Shown one piece after another: positions 1-8,571 of a DNA stretch of 57,550 bases. Source of the stretch: an uncultured Collinsella sp. (GTDB lineage Bacteria > Actinomycetota > Coriobacteriia > Coriobacteriales > Coriobacteriaceae); contig CAUFWM010000003.1 in NCBI GenBank assembly GCA_959596505.1, forward strand, positions 1-57,550, given 5' to 3'. The notes beneath the pieces were generated by a model. It did not search any database and was not told the DNA's origin. It saw only the letters and a list, made by a program, of their open reading frames with translations. Made by a program: the position numbers and the translations under genes. Each line of letters opens with the position of its first letter. Position 1 is the stretch's first letter.

Positions 1-691
1 AGTTGTAGGCGCGCATAAAGTCGAAGCGGTCGGTGTCGAGCAGCTCCTCCATGGGAACCTCGCCGTTTTGGGCCTCGACAATCACGGCGTCCTTCTGCAG
101 ACTGCGCACGATGGCCTTGAGCTCGGCGATCTGCTCGGGCGTTACGGTATCGGTCTTGTTGAGGATGAGCGTGGAGCAGAATTCAATCTGCTGGATGAGC
201 AGGCTCTCGATGTCGTCCTCGTCGATATCCTCGGCCAGCAGGTCGCGGCCGCCGTTGAACTCGTCATACATACGGGCGCAATCGACCACGGCCACGATGT
301 TGTCGAGCGCGAGCTTGGGCTTGCCGCCCACCTTGGCCTCGTCGCAGAAGCTCGAGATGGTGTAGGCGATGGGGATAGGCTCGCAAATGCCCGAGGCCTC
401 GATGATGATGTAATCGAAGTCGCCCGAATCGGCGATGCCCTGCAGCTGGTTGGCCAGGTCATCCGAAAGCGTACAGCAGATGCAGCCGTTGGTGAGCGGG
501 ATGAGGTCGTCGGTCTCGGAAAGGCCGCCGTCGGCGATGAGGCTGGCGTCGACGTTGATCTCGCCGATATCGTTGACGATCACGGCGGCGCGGATGCCGC
601 CGTCGTTAGCGAGGATGTGGTTGAGCAGCGTGGTCTTGCCGGCACCGAGGTATCCGGTAAGCATGATGATCTTCACGGGTTTGTTGGGCAT
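1..691 (-). CDS. CobW/P47K-family GTPase (partial, 3' end outside window)
   Basis: The reading frame starts at the ATG at 691 (complement), has GGAGG just upstream, and runs off the left edge. The product opens MPNKPVKIIMLTGYLGAGKT, a Walker A loop (GYLGAGKTT) within the first 20 residues. It is followed by VNDIGEINVD (switch region), the GCICC metal-binding motif typical of CobW/COG0523 metallochaperones, an IIEASGICEP segment and an NKTD guanine-specificity motif. The family uses GTP to deliver metal (zinc, cobalt, iron) to client proteins. The C-terminal domain that would help assign the metal is missing here. No Zur site or metal riboswitch is visible in the 86 bp upstream. The assignment to G3E GTPases is sure; the metal is unknown. 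Confidence 0.9.
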   Translation of the reverse strand, partial: MPNKPVKIIMLTGYLGAGKTTLLNHILANDGGIRAAVIVNDIGEINVDASLIADGGLSETDDLIPLTNGCICCTLSDDLANQLQGIADSGDFDYIIIEASGICEPIPIAYTISSFCDEAKVGGKPKLALDNIVAVVDCARMYDEFNGGRDLLAEDIDEDDIESLLIQQIEFCSTLILNKTDTVTPEQIAELKAIVRSLQKDAVIVEAQNGEVPMEELLDTDRFDFMRAYN

Positions 692-777
692 GTGCCCTCC
701 TTTGTTAGACTTGGCTTACAGTTGAATCTTATGCCAAACGCCTGCTCTTATACCCACGCGCCGGCAAATAACACAGG

Positions 778-1119
778 CTACTCCCAGGCTCCCCATACAT
801 CGGGGCAATAACCGACGGTGGCCTTTTTGCCGTTGCGCACGATGGGCTCAGCTAGAACCTGCTGGTTTTCGAGCAGCTTGTCGAAGCGCTGACTAGGGGT
901 GAGGTGCTGGATGAGCGCGAGCGTCTCCTCGTCCTTGGCTTTGGGGTTGAGCAGCTTGTCGATGCCGCCGACCGCCTGCATCACGCTCGTGAGCTCGCCT
1001 TTGCTCATCTCCTTTTCCTTAAGGTCAATAAACTGCACCTTAATGCGGCGCTCCTTAAAATAGCGCTGGGCCTTCTTGGTATCGAAGGATTTTTTGGTGC
1101 CGAAGATTTGAATATTCAT
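778..1119 (-). CDS. ArsC/Spx-fold protein lacking the redox cysteine
   Basis: The protein is 113 aa starting MNIQIFGTKKSFDTKKAQRY. An in-frame extension to 1344 exists but overlaps the next gene antisense-free and has atypical composition, so I use the ATG at 1119. Length and pattern match the ArsC/Spx/YffB thioredoxin-fold family: a short beta strand, the active-site loop, VQFIDLKEKEMSKGEL, then LTPSQRFDKLLENQQVLAEPIVRNGKKATVGYC near the end, which resembles the family's 'RPiv..g....vG' strand. The position that holds the catalytic Cys in ArsC or the CxxC in Spx is Ser/Phe here, and the only Cys lies near the C-terminus. Arsenate reductase activity is therefore unlikely. It lies downstream of the flavoprotein gene and may be cotranscribed with it. 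Confidence 0.75.
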   Translation of the reverse strand: MNIQIFGTKKSFDTKKAQRYFKERRIKVQFIDLKEKEMSKGELTSVMQAVGGIDKLLNPKAKDEETLALIQHLTPSQRFDKLLENQQVLAEPIVRNGKKATVGYCPDVWGAWE

Positions 1120-1166
1120 ATTATGTTCCGCCGTTCTAACGAACATCGAGGTGACCACCGCTGGAC

Positions 1167-1790
1167 TTATCGAATGAAGTTGGTGCGCTCGCGGTCGGCC
1201 ACGGGGGCTTCGATGCCGGCAGCCTTGCCTGCTTCGATGCAACGAAGGAGCCAGGCTATGTTCTTGCCGATGTTTCGCATGGTAGCAAGACCCTCGGCGT
1301 CCTGGGCGGCCTCGCCTGGCATGGCACCAAAGACGTTGTTCCAATAGGTGGAGGCGACCACGGGCATCTGGTTGATGGTGAAGTATTTATTGAGTACATC
1401 GAAGGTGGTCGACGTGCCGCCACGGCGGGCAACGGCGACCGCGGCGCCCGGCTTGTGCGCAAAGGCCTTGCTGCCAGCATAGAAGGCGCGGTCGAGGGCC
1501 GAGAGGATGCGGCCACTGGGATGCGCGTAGTAGACGGGTGAGCCAAAGACAAAGCCGTCGGCCTGTTCGGCGGCGGCGATGAGCTCGTTCACCACGTCGT
1601 CATCAAAGGTGCAGCGGCAATCGAGCTTGCCGCACTGGCCACAGCCAATGCAGTCGCGAATGGGCTTGGCGCCCAGCTGGAACACCTCGGTATCGATGCC
1701 CTCGGCATGCAATTGCTCGGCGACCTCGGCGAGCGCGCGGGCGGTGTTGCCGTTTGCCTTGGGGCTGCCATTGACCAAAAGAACCTTCAT
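1167..1790 (-). CDS. flavodoxin-fold NAD(P)H-dependent FMN oxidoreductase
   Basis: The protein is 207 aa. The ATG at 1790 has GGGAG six bases upstream, so it is preferred over the GTG one codon earlier. The N-terminus MKVLLVNGSPKANGNTARAL is the phosphate-binding loop of NADPH-dependent FMN reductases, followed by CIGCGQCGKLDCRC, a four-to-five-cysteine cluster as in iron-sulfur flavoproteins and Isf-like members. FVFGSPVYYAHPSGRILSAL is the family's second FMN-binding loop. It probably reduces quinones, metals or other electron acceptors in the cytoplasm; the substrate cannot be read from sequence. The gap of 47 bp to the ArsC-fold gene suggests a two-gene unit. Confidence 0.88.
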   Translation of the reverse strand: MKVLLVNGSPKANGNTARALAEVAEQLHAEGIDTEVFQLGAKPIRDCIGCGQCGKLDCRCTFDDDVVNELIAAAEQADGFVFGSPVYYAHPSGRILSALDRAFYAGSKAFAHKPGAAVAVARRGGTSTTFDVLNKYFTINQMPVVASTYWNNVFGAMPGEAAQDAEGLATMRNIGKNIAWLLRCIEAGKAAGIEAPVADRERTNFIR

Positions 1791-1864
1791 CACAAACTCC
1801 CTCTGCTGTTGGTGACTTCTGCAGAGGATTATCGCACGATGGGGGAGGCGGTGCGGGCGCGGTG

Positions 1865-3394
1865 CTAATCCAGTTTGGTACCTGACACCTGCACGGCTTT
1901 CCCGAGCAACGCTTTGAGCTCGTTCAAAATGGAGACGGGCTGTCGATCGACAGCGTCTAGATGGAGCGTGGCCACGCGAATGGGAGGCTGATATTCAAGC
2001 GAGCCGATGAGCACGGGAGAGCCCAGGAACCGCTCGATTTCCTCTGCGATCGCGTCGATCTCTTCGGGATCGAATTCGTCGAAAAGCGCCACGAACATCG
2101 GTCCCGTCGAACGGAACAGACGACCCTTGCCGCGCGAACAATCCATGAGGCAGGCGGCGCTCTCCGCCAAAACGCGATCGCCTGCATCAAAGCCAAAGCG
2201 GGCATTGACCTGAGCGATATCGTCGATTTTAATGGCGACCATGCTCGCCTTGCGCGCCACGCGACGCATTTCGCCAATGGCGTTGACCAGGGCGTGAATA
2301 TCGCCCAGGCCGGTCACGGAATCGGTCGTATCTGCCAGGCTTCGGTTGATGATAGTGCCCACGTACATGTTAGGCTCGGTATCGGTGCCGTCCAAGCGGT
2401 AGCCCGTGCAGTCGCAAAGCGCGTACGCTCCGGTAGCATCCATAACGCGGTACTGCATGTAGTGGAAGTGCCATGTGCCGTTTATCACCATGTCGAGCTC
2501 GGCGCGTACGTTGTCGCGGTCCTCGGGGTGGACGCGAGCAAGCCACATATCGAGTGAGTTGTAGGGATGCTGGGAGGGTAGGTCGAAATCGCGCACGGCA
2601 TTAATCGACCATTGCGATTCGCCGGTATCGAGGTTAAGGATAAACGGATAGCGCGTCTCGGAGCTCATGGAAATCGCCTGGAACACGCGGTCGTTGCAAG
2701 GAAGTTGATCGGCAATCGGCCGCATCGGCGCGTTGTCTTCTTTCGGCTGCTGCACGCGGTGCATGAGCTTGTAGCGATACATTTTGCGATCGGCATCCAT
2801 CGTCATCTGGCGACGCGTATCGCCTGCAAGCGGGTCGACGTGCGAACAACCAAAACTAAAACTGGCGATCATGGGCGCCTTGCCACCTGAGCTCGCCTCG
2901 ATCAGCCCGGCACGTACCCGCTCCAAGCGCTGCTCGAGTTCGGTCTCGTTTGCGGAGAGCGAGATGAGCACAAACTCGTCTCCACCGATGCGGAACAGCA
3001 TCTCATCGTGCTCCATGGTTTCGGAGAGCGTGCGGCAGATGCTCAGAATATAGCGATTGCCTTCGGCGTGGCCAAACCTATCATTGCAATGTTTGAGATG
3101 GTCGATGTCAATATAGGCGCAGGTGAAGGGGTCACCTTTGTGCCAGAGTTGCTCGACGTGACGGTCGAGTCCGCCGCGGTTGCCCAAGTTGGTGAGCGGG
3201 TCGATATAGGCGTTGCTCTCAAGCAGCCGGCGCTCTTGTTGCAGGATGGCATGCGTCTTTTGCAGTTGCTCGCCAACGGCGCGCAGCTCAGCAGGCAGCG
3301 CGGCAACATCGAGTTCGGCGGTCGAGATGCCATTCGCAAGTCGCTGAAGATAGGCAATAATCGATTGCTCGCCCAGGCGATACGACTCGTTCAT
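1865..3394 (-). CDS. diguanylate cyclase, GGDEF-PAS-degenerate GGDEF
   Basis: The protein is 509 aa; AAGGAGG lies nine bases before the ATG. After about 60 helical residues comes an intact GGDEF domain (about 65-225: DPLTNLGNRGG, HCNDRFGHAEGN, RIGGDEF), then a PAS-like domain (about 240-355: HPEDRDNVRAEL, YMQYRVMDATG) and a second GGDEF-like domain (about 360-505) in which the signature is replaced by FRSTGPMFV. The first domain should make cyclic di-GMP; no RxxD inhibitory site is visible before RIGGDEF. No membrane segment is seen, so it is cytosolic and probably senses a ligand through PAS. It shares domain order and many motifs with its upstream neighbour, indicating tandem duplication and divergence. 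Confidence 0.9.
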   Translation of the reverse strand: MNESYRLGEQSIIAYLQRLANGISTAELDVAALPAELRAVGEQLQKTHAILQQERRLLESNAYIDPLTNLGNRGGLDRHVEQLWHKGDPFTCAYIDIDHLKHCNDRFGHAEGNRYILSICRTLSETMEHDEMLFRIGGDEFVLISLSANETELEQRLERVRAGLIEASSGGKAPMIASFSFGCSHVDPLAGDTRRQMTMDADRKMYRYKLMHRVQQPKEDNAPMRPIADQLPCNDRVFQAISMSSETRYPFILNLDTGESQWSINAVRDFDLPSQHPYNSLDMWLARVHPEDRDNVRAELDMVINGTWHFHYMQYRVMDATGAYALCDCTGYRLDGTDTEPNMYVGTIINRSLADTTDSVTGLGDIHALVNAIGEMRRVARKASMVAIKIDDIAQVNARFGFDAGDRVLAESAACLMDCSRGKGRLFRSTGPMFVALFDEFDPEEIDAIAEEIERFLGSPVLIGSLEYQPPIRVATLHLDAVDRQPVSILNELKALLGKAVQVSGTKLD

Positions 3395-3431
3395 GATGGA
3401 TAACCTCCTTGGGTGACAGGATGCTCCGTAT

Positions 3432-3464
3432 CATATCCCCAATTCGGTTTGAATTGGGGATATG
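3432..3464. terminator. perfect hairpin between the two GGDEF genes
   Basis: CATATCCCCAATTC at 3432-3445 and its exact complement at 3451-3464 form a 14-bp stem with a GGTTT loop. It lies in the 127-bp gap downstream of the larger EAL/GGDEF gene and upstream of the smaller one. There is no clear T-run, so it may be a weak terminator, an RNA-stabilising hairpin or a protein-binding palindrome. Confidence 0.5.
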
Positions 3465-3521
3465 AGTTAGCCAATGGGGACAAATGCTCCCCTAGACGGT
3501 GGTGTTTTGCGCGCGAGCGTA

Positions 3522-6239
3522 TCAGTTGTTTTTGCCACCATCGAACAATGCCTCAAAATCCTCCACCGGCATGGGACGGTGGTAGAGGAACCCTTGTGCG
3601 TAGCGGGCGCCCATCTGGCGCAGCAGCTGTGCCTGCTCATTTGTCTCGATGCCTTCGACCACAACGGGCAGGTGCAACGATTGCGCCATCTCGAGCATAG
3701 ACGACACGATCCGGGAGCTCCGGTTGTCGGTTTTCCCATCAGGCAAAAAGGTGCGGTCGAGCTTGATAACATCGACGTTGACGTTCTTGAGCATTGCGAG
3801 CGTGGACTGGCCGGTGCCAAAGTCGTCCATATAGGTCAAAAAGCCCTGATTATGCAGGTCTGCCGTCAGCTTGTCCACCGCCTCGGATTCTCCGGTATAG
3901 GCGGTTTCGGTGATTTCGATGCGCATGAGCTCGGGCGGCAGGTTGTACTGAGCAGCCAGTGCGCTCATGTGCTTGGCGACATCGCAGGCGAGGATGTCGA
4001 CACGCGACACGTTAAGGGAAATCGGAATTACGCGAAGCCCCTGGTCGATGCGCTTGCGCAGCCACGAGGCGACACCCTGCCAAATATACTTGTCGAGCGT
4101 CACCACAAAGCCGCTTTCCTCGAGCGCCGGGATAAAGGACGCGGGCGGAATTAACGATCCATCTTTGTCGATCCAGCGTGTGAGCGCCTCGGCGCCAATG
4201 ATCTCGCCGGTTTCCATATCAACCAGTGGCTGCAGGTAGTAGGTGATGCGGTCGTTTGAGAGCGCATACTGGAACTCGGTGAGGGTGCGGTGAAACGCAA
4301 CCTCGCGCTTGTATTCCTCGGGGCGAAAGACGGCAATGCGATCCTTAAAGTCGTTTTTCGCGCGCCGATTGGTAAACATGGCCTTGGCCTGTGCATCGAT
4401 GGTGATTTCCTCGTTGGAGTCGATGGGGTAGACACCCATGGACGGCCAGAAACCTACGCCGTTATCATGCTTGGCCACGGCTTCGCGAACGCGGTTATAG
4501 ATTTTATGGACGGTGTCGTGCTCAAAGGGGATGAGTACGCAAAAGTCATCTTGGCCCCAGTACCCTGCGACGCCCATGTCGGCATTCTCGATGTCCTTGA
4601 GGACCGTGCCCACATCGGCGAGCATGCGGTCGCCCTCGGCCTGTCCGTGCCATTCGTTGAACAGCCGCATGTGTCCCATGTCGACGGTGGCGATACACCA
4701 AGCGCCGTCGTGCCCTGTCCTCAGAAATGCGTTGGCACGCCGCATAAACTCGCTGGGTCGATAGAGGCCCGTGAGCGTATCGATGCGTTCGGCGACGGCG
4801 CTTTTGCGCTCAATCTCAGGTATGGGGAGGCTGTCGTTGGGAACAAGCCCGCCGGCCGCACGAAGACGACGGTCGAGCTCGCCTAAAACGGCGGTCGCTT
4901 GATTGATTAAGCGCTCGTAAAAGGCCGGAACGACGAGGCAGACGGGGGTAATGGTATCGCCCGCGATTTGAACAGGAGCGAAAACGGCTTCTTTAAGATG
5001 ATGGGTCAGTTGCTCGAATGCCTCGTGGCCCAACTCGTTGCTAAGCACGACGAACTGGGCGTTTCGTGAGCGGAAGACGCGACTCCTGCCGCGGGTGATC
5101 GACAACATGCGGCCTGCGTATTCGGCGAGCATGTTGTCGACAGCCTCGGCCCCATAGAGCTCGTTGAGCTTTGCCGTGCCACGAATGCGCACCGCTATAA
5201 GCCCCGTCTCGCAACGGTCGCGACGGCAGGCATCGATAGCGTTGATCAGCATACGCTGCGTTCCGAGGCCCGTAGCGGCGTCGACGGTTTCGGCAAGCGA
5301 GTGGTTGACGAGCTCGCCGACATAGAGCGAGGGGGTATTTCCGTCGCCGTCGATACGAAACCCGCGAGCGCGGCAAAGGACGTAGTCGCCCGCGGCATTG
5401 CGCATACGGTACTGCATGACGCGGCGGTGTTTGGAGCCGTTGTAGATTTGGTCGATATCGCTGGTATAGGCCTCAAGGTCATCGGGATGGACACGCGTTT
5501 TCCAGTAATCGTGGCAGTTGTCGATATGCTCGGAAGGAAGACCGAGATCGCGCAAGGCGCCTTGTGACCAAAGGGTGCGATGCTTGTTCAAGTTCTCGAT
5601 AAAGCAATAACGGCCTTCGTTGAGCATCGAAAAGGCATCGAAAACGCGGTCGCTTATTTCGAAGTCGTCGGCGTGGACTTGCACGATATTGCGTCGATCA
5701 AGGTGCATGGCATGGCGCAGCTTGTAGTCGTACATGCGATGGTCGGCATCGAGTGTCATGCGATTGGAGGCTTCGCCCAGGGCGGGGTCGGCGTGTGCCA
5801 CTCCGTAGCTAAACGAATGAGGCATCTCGGAATCGTTGTTCTTGAGCAGGACCGTTCGGCAGTGTTCCAGACGTTCGGCGAGGTCGTCCTCGGTCGCAAT
5901 TGTAGATAGGATGGCAAACTCGTCGCCGCCTATGCGAAACGCCGCCTCGTCCACTTTCATATACAGTTTGAGATAAAGGCTTACCTGCAAGATGTAGCGG
6001 TTGCCCTCGTCATGCCCAAAGACGTCGTTGCAGTGCTTGAGATTGTCGATATCGATGAACGCCATGGTAACGGGGATGTCCTGCTCCCAGAGCTCCTCGA
6101 GGGAACGGGCAAAGCCGCCGCGGTTGCCAAGTCCGGTAAGCTGGTCGGTAAAGGCGGTCCTAATCAGATCATCCTGACGCTCGAGAAGGTCACGGATGGT
6201 CTTTTCGAGCGTTTCGGTGTAATTGCTGACAGTATCCAT
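3522..6239 (-). CDS. GGDEF-PAS-GGDEF-GGDEF-EAL cyclic di-GMP protein
   Basis: The protein is 905 aa. Domains in order: an intact GGDEF (about 25-190, with HCNDVFGHDEGN and RIGGDEF), PAS (about 205-315), a degenerate GGDEF (about 320-470, VFRSRNAQFV), a third GGDEF-like domain with GYWGQDDF (about 490-640), and a C-terminal EAL domain (about 650-905). The EAL domain keeps EALTRW, the ITE motif (MRIEITET), YMDDFGTGQST, KLDRTF, and VVEGIET with QGFLYHRPMP, so phosphodiesterase activity is expected. One polypeptide thus carries both a plausible cyclase and a plausible phosphodiesterase. No transmembrane segment is visible. Two of the three GGDEF modules have lost the signature and are probably regulatory. 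The Shine-Dalgarno before ATG 6239 is weak. Confidence 0.92.
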   Translation of the reverse strand: MDTVSNYTETLEKTIRDLLERQDDLIRTAFTDQLTGLGNRGGFARSLEELWEQDIPVTMAFIDIDNLKHCNDVFGHDEGNRYILQVSLYLKLYMKVDEAAFRIGGDEFAILSTIATEDDLAERLEHCRTVLLKNNDSEMPHSFSYGVAHADPALGEASNRMTLDADHRMYDYKLRHAMHLDRRNIVQVHADDFEISDRVFDAFSMLNEGRYCFIENLNKHRTLWSQGALRDLGLPSEHIDNCHDYWKTRVHPDDLEAYTSDIDQIYNGSKHRRVMQYRMRNAAGDYVLCRARGFRIDGDGNTPSLYVGELVNHSLAETVDAATGLGTQRMLINAIDACRRDRCETGLIAVRIRGTAKLNELYGAEAVDNMLAEYAGRMLSITRGRSRVFRSRNAQFVVLSNELGHEAFEQLTHHLKEAVFAPVQIAGDTITPVCLVVPAFYERLINQATAVLGELDRRLRAAGGLVPNDSLPIPEIERKSAVAERIDTLTGLYRPSEFMRRANAFLRTGHDGAWCIATVDMGHMRLFNEWHGQAEGDRMLADVGTVLKDIENADMGVAGYWGQDDFCVLIPFEHDTVHKIYNRVREAVAKHDNGVGFWPSMGVYPIDSNEEITIDAQAKAMFTNRRAKNDFKDRIAVFRPEEYKREVAFHRTLTEFQYALSNDRITYYLQPLVDMETGEIIGAEALTRWIDKDGSLIPPASFIPALEESGFVVTLDKYIWQGVASWLRKRIDQGLRVIPISLNVSRVDILACDVAKHMSALAAQYNLPPELMRIEITETAYTGESEAVDKLTADLHNQGFLTYMDDFGTGQSTLAMLKNVNVDVIKLDRTFLPDGKTDNRSSRIVSSMLEMAQSLHLPVVVEGIETNEQAQLLRQMGARYAQGFLYHRPMPVEDFEALFDGGKNN

Positions 6240-6563
6240 GTTCTAAGCGGCTTTCTGAGGTCGGGGCGGATTGCGTCGGGCGAGCTCGTTGTGTACACGC
6301 GTCGTTGCTCAGCGTATTGCGTGTATCCAGGCCTCCGCCTTGCTGCGTTGTTGGGTTACTTTGCCGGCTAATGTTCGCTGTTGATAACTGCTGAGTAGTA
6401 TAAACAACAGTACAAAATTATATAGGGGTGCCCATACTATGGGTGACAATTATTTGCCAAGCGGTAACACGACGATGCGATGTTCGATGAAAATGCGACT
6501 GAGACGATATATGTTGACGGGTATACTTGTCCCGTTTAAAAACGCAGAAACGGGGATGATCGC
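6240..6563. promoter_or_regulatory. 324-bp divergent intergenic region with AT-rich core and a 13-bp palindrome
   Basis: This region separates the divergent EAL/GGDEF gene and the patatin gene. At 6400-6450 it is clearly AT-rich. On the minus strand TTGTCA (6444-6449) is followed by CTATAT (6420-6425) at an 18-bp spacing, a possible promoter for the GGDEF/EAL gene. The palindrome CCCATA-C-TATGGG (6431-6443) sits between these two boxes, where a repressor could act. On the plus strand TATACT at 6522-6527 is a candidate -10 for the patatin gene, but I see no good -35. The rest (6240-6390) shows no gene. Confidence 0.4.
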
Positions 6564-7433
6564 ATGACGCAGCCAGATACGACGCGCACGGTGGGGCTCG
6601 CGCTCGAGGGAGGCGGCTACCGCGGTATGTATACGGCGGGCGTGCTCGACGTATGGATGGAGCGCGGCTTAACTTGCGACCATATGGTGGGTGTCTCGGC
6701 GGGCGCGGCGTTTGGCTACAACTTTAAATCGCGGCAGATTGGGCGCGCCATTCGCTACAACAAGGCCTATTGCGCCGACAAGCGCTATGCGAGCGTAACG
6801 AGCTGGTTGCGAACAGGGGACATGTTTAATGCCGATTTTGCCTATCACGAGGTGCCCGTCGAGCGCGATCCCATCGACCTGGAGACATATCGTGCCTGCC
6901 CCATGCGGTTTACGTGCGTGTGTACCGATATCGAGACGGGCAAGGCCGTCTATCACGATCTGCCGTATGGCGACGAGCGCGATATCGAGTGGATCCGGGC
7001 GTCGTCGGCGATCCCTGTGGCGACGCGTCCCGTCGCCATTGAGGGGCGTAAGTACCTGGATGGCGGCGTGGCTGATTCCATTCCCAGCGCTTGGCTGTTT
7101 GCACAGGGGTATGACCGCAATATCGTGGTGCTCACGCAGCCGGCGGGCTTTGTGAAACAACCCAACAGCGTGATGCCTATGCTGCGGCGCGTGTTCCGTC
7201 ACTACCCGGAGTTTGTCGCAGCGCTTGAGCATCGGCATGAGGTCTACAATGCCACGCTCGATGACCTGGCGCGTCGCGAGGCGGCCGGCGAGGTCTTTGT
7301 GGTGCGGCCGAGCGAATCGGTAAAGGTGCCGTCGCTGTGCCGCGAGCCCGACGAGCTCGAGCGCATCTATCAGATCGGTCGCCACGATGCGGAGGCGACG
7401 TTGCCCGCGCTGGAGGCCTACCTAGCGGGGTAA
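6564..7433 (+). CDS. patatin-like phospholipase family protein
   Basis: The protein is 289 aa. It has the oxyanion loop LEGGGYRGMYTAGVLDVW near residue 13, the nucleophile elbow GVSAG (Ser about 46), and the dyad aspartate in LDGGVADSIP (about 168), so all patatin catalytic elements are present. Length and layout match the bacterial YjjU/RssA-like group of cytosolic acyl hydrolases, which cleave phospholipid or other acyl esters; the substrate is not known. GGGGATGATCGC precedes the ATG. The gene stands alone, divergent from the c-di-GMP gene and convergent with the thiamine operon. Confidence 0.9.
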   Translation: MTQPDTTRTVGLALEGGGYRGMYTAGVLDVWMERGLTCDHMVGVSAGAAFGYNFKSRQIGRAIRYNKAYCADKRYASVTSWLRTGDMFNADFAYHEVPVERDPIDLETYRACPMRFTCVCTDIETGKAVYHDLPYGDERDIEWIRASSAIPVATRPVAIEGRKYLDGGVADSIPSAWLFAQGYDRNIVVLTQPAGFVKQPNSVMPMLRRVFRHYPEFVAALEHRHEVYNATLDDLARREAAGEVFVVRPSESVKVPSLCREPDELERIYQIGRHDAEATLPALEAYLAG

Positions 7434-7443
7434 GGGCCGCATG

Positions 7444-7491
7444 CGGAAAGCGCATCCCAGAATGGACGTCCAAACTGGGATGCGCTTTCCG
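7444..7491. terminator. bidirectional hairpin terminator
   Basis: A perfect 17-bp stem (7444-7460 with 7475-7491) and a 14-nt loop sit between the convergent patatin gene and thiE. A U-tract is short or absent, but position and stability suggest it ends transcription from both sides. Confidence 0.6.
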
Positions 7492-7534
7492 TTGCTGAAG
7501 ATATGAGGCCGCGGAGCAGCTGCTCGGCCTATGT

Positions 7535-8230
7535 CTATGCCTGCTGCCAGGTGTCGACGAGCTCCTTGGCTGCGGCGTGGGGGTCGTCGGCACTGCAGAC
7601 GGCGCTCACCACGAAAAAGCCGTCGACGCCGGTGGCCTTGAGCTGCGGCAAGTCGGCTGTCTTAACGCCGCCGCCCACCACGATGGGCACGGGGCTTGCC
7701 GCATGGAGGGCTGCCAGGTCCTCAAAGCTTTTGGTGATGATGGAGCCGTCGGCCGCGCGTCCGCAGTCGCGCTTGGTCTCGGTCTCGTGGAGCGGGCCGA
7801 TGCCCAGGTAGTCGACCAGGCTCATGTCGGCGGTCTTGACGTACTCGAGCATCTCCTCGCAACGGGCCGAAAGACCCACGATGGCATCGGGGCCCAGCAG
7901 CTTGCGACAGACCTCGACGGGGATGTCGCTCTGACCCACGTGCACGCCGTCGACAGCGATGCCCTGCTCGCGCGCGGCGAGCACGCAGTCAAGGCGGTCG
8001 TCAATCAGCAAGGCGACCTGACCGGTCTTGCCGGCCTGAGCGATAGCCTGTGCGGCGTCGTCGGTCAGCGCGATGATCTCGCGGGCACTTGCCACCTTGG
8101 AGCGCACCTGGATGCAGGTAAAGCCGGCGTCGAGTGCCTGGGCCACTACATCGCCCACGGGGCGCCCGAGCGTGTTTTCGGGGCCGAGTACCAGATAGGC
8201 CGAGATATCAAGGTTGTCGCGGATGCTCAT
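7535..8230 (-). CDS. thiE: thiamine-phosphate synthase ThiE
   Basis: The protein is 231 aa. ThiE joins hydroxymethylpyrimidine diphosphate and hydroxyethylthiazole phosphate to give thiamine phosphate. Family motifs in order: CIQVRSK (canonical QLR.K), LLIDDRLD, GVHVGQSDIPV, YLGIGPLHETETKRD with the characteristic GP..T.TK, VGGGVK and GFFVVSAVC. The ATG at 8230 overlaps the stop of the upstream gene by four bases (ATGA), indicating translational coupling. It is the last gene of the riboswitch-controlled operon and ends before the 7444-7491 hairpin. The slightly long C-terminal tail is not unusual. Confidence 0.95.
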   Translation of the reverse strand: MSIRDNLDISAYLVLGPENTLGRPVGDVVAQALDAGFTCIQVRSKVASAREIIALTDDAAQAIAQAGKTGQVALLIDDRLDCVLAAREQGIAVDGVHVGQSDIPVEVCRKLLGPDAIVGLSARCEEMLEYVKTADMSLVDYLGIGPLHETETKRDCGRAADGSIITKSFEDLAALHAASPVPIVVGGGVKTADLPQLKATGVDGFFVVSAVCSADDPHAAAKELVDTWQQA

Positions 8231-8568
8231 CGTGCTTCCTCCTGTTTCTTGATCTGTGCTTCCATGCGCTCGAGTTTGCCGGTCATGGTGTCGGTAAATC
8301 CGGGTCGAATATCGGCTTTGAGCACGACTTCGGTGCGGATGCCCTTGCTCGCTAACACAAAGGTTGCGTCGCGCACGACCTGCATGACCTCGTCCCAGTC
8401 GCCCTCGATCTCGGTGAACATCGAGGTGGTGCGGTTGGGAAGGCCGCTCTCGCGAATGACGCGCACGACCTCAGCGACCTCGGCGGACAGTTCATCGCCG
8501 GTGCCACACGGGGCGATGGCCACGGCGACGAGCGTGTTCATGCCGGCGTTGGTTGCGGGCTCGGACAT
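8227..8568 (-). CDS. thiamine-binding protein, MTH1187/YkoF (DUF77) family
   Basis: The protein is 113 aa and matches the short MTH1187-like family (UPF0045): LVAVAIAPCGTGDELSAEVAEVVRVIRESGL, then FTEIEGDWDEVMQVVRDATFVLASKGIRTEVVLKADIRP, which has the family's 'EGeWdEv...v..a' and 'Ri.t.lKID.R' patterns. Members bind thiamine or pyrimidine precursors in the cytoplasm. Position between thiM and thiE, three bases after thiM and overlapping thiE, supports a thiamine role. Whether it buffers thiamine or chaperones an intermediate is unknown. Confidence 0.88.
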   Translation of the reverse strand: MSEPATNAGMNTLVAVAIAPCGTGDELSAEVAEVVRVIRESGLPNRTTSMFTEIEGDWDEVMQVVRDATFVLASKGIRTEVVLKADIRPGFTDTMTGKLERMEAQIKKQEEAR

Positions 8569-8571
8569 GGC

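Noticed and set aside
68..811. 247-aa plus-strand open frame
   Set aside because: It is antisense to the CobW GTPase, whose Walker A, GCICC and NKTD motifs lie on the other strand.
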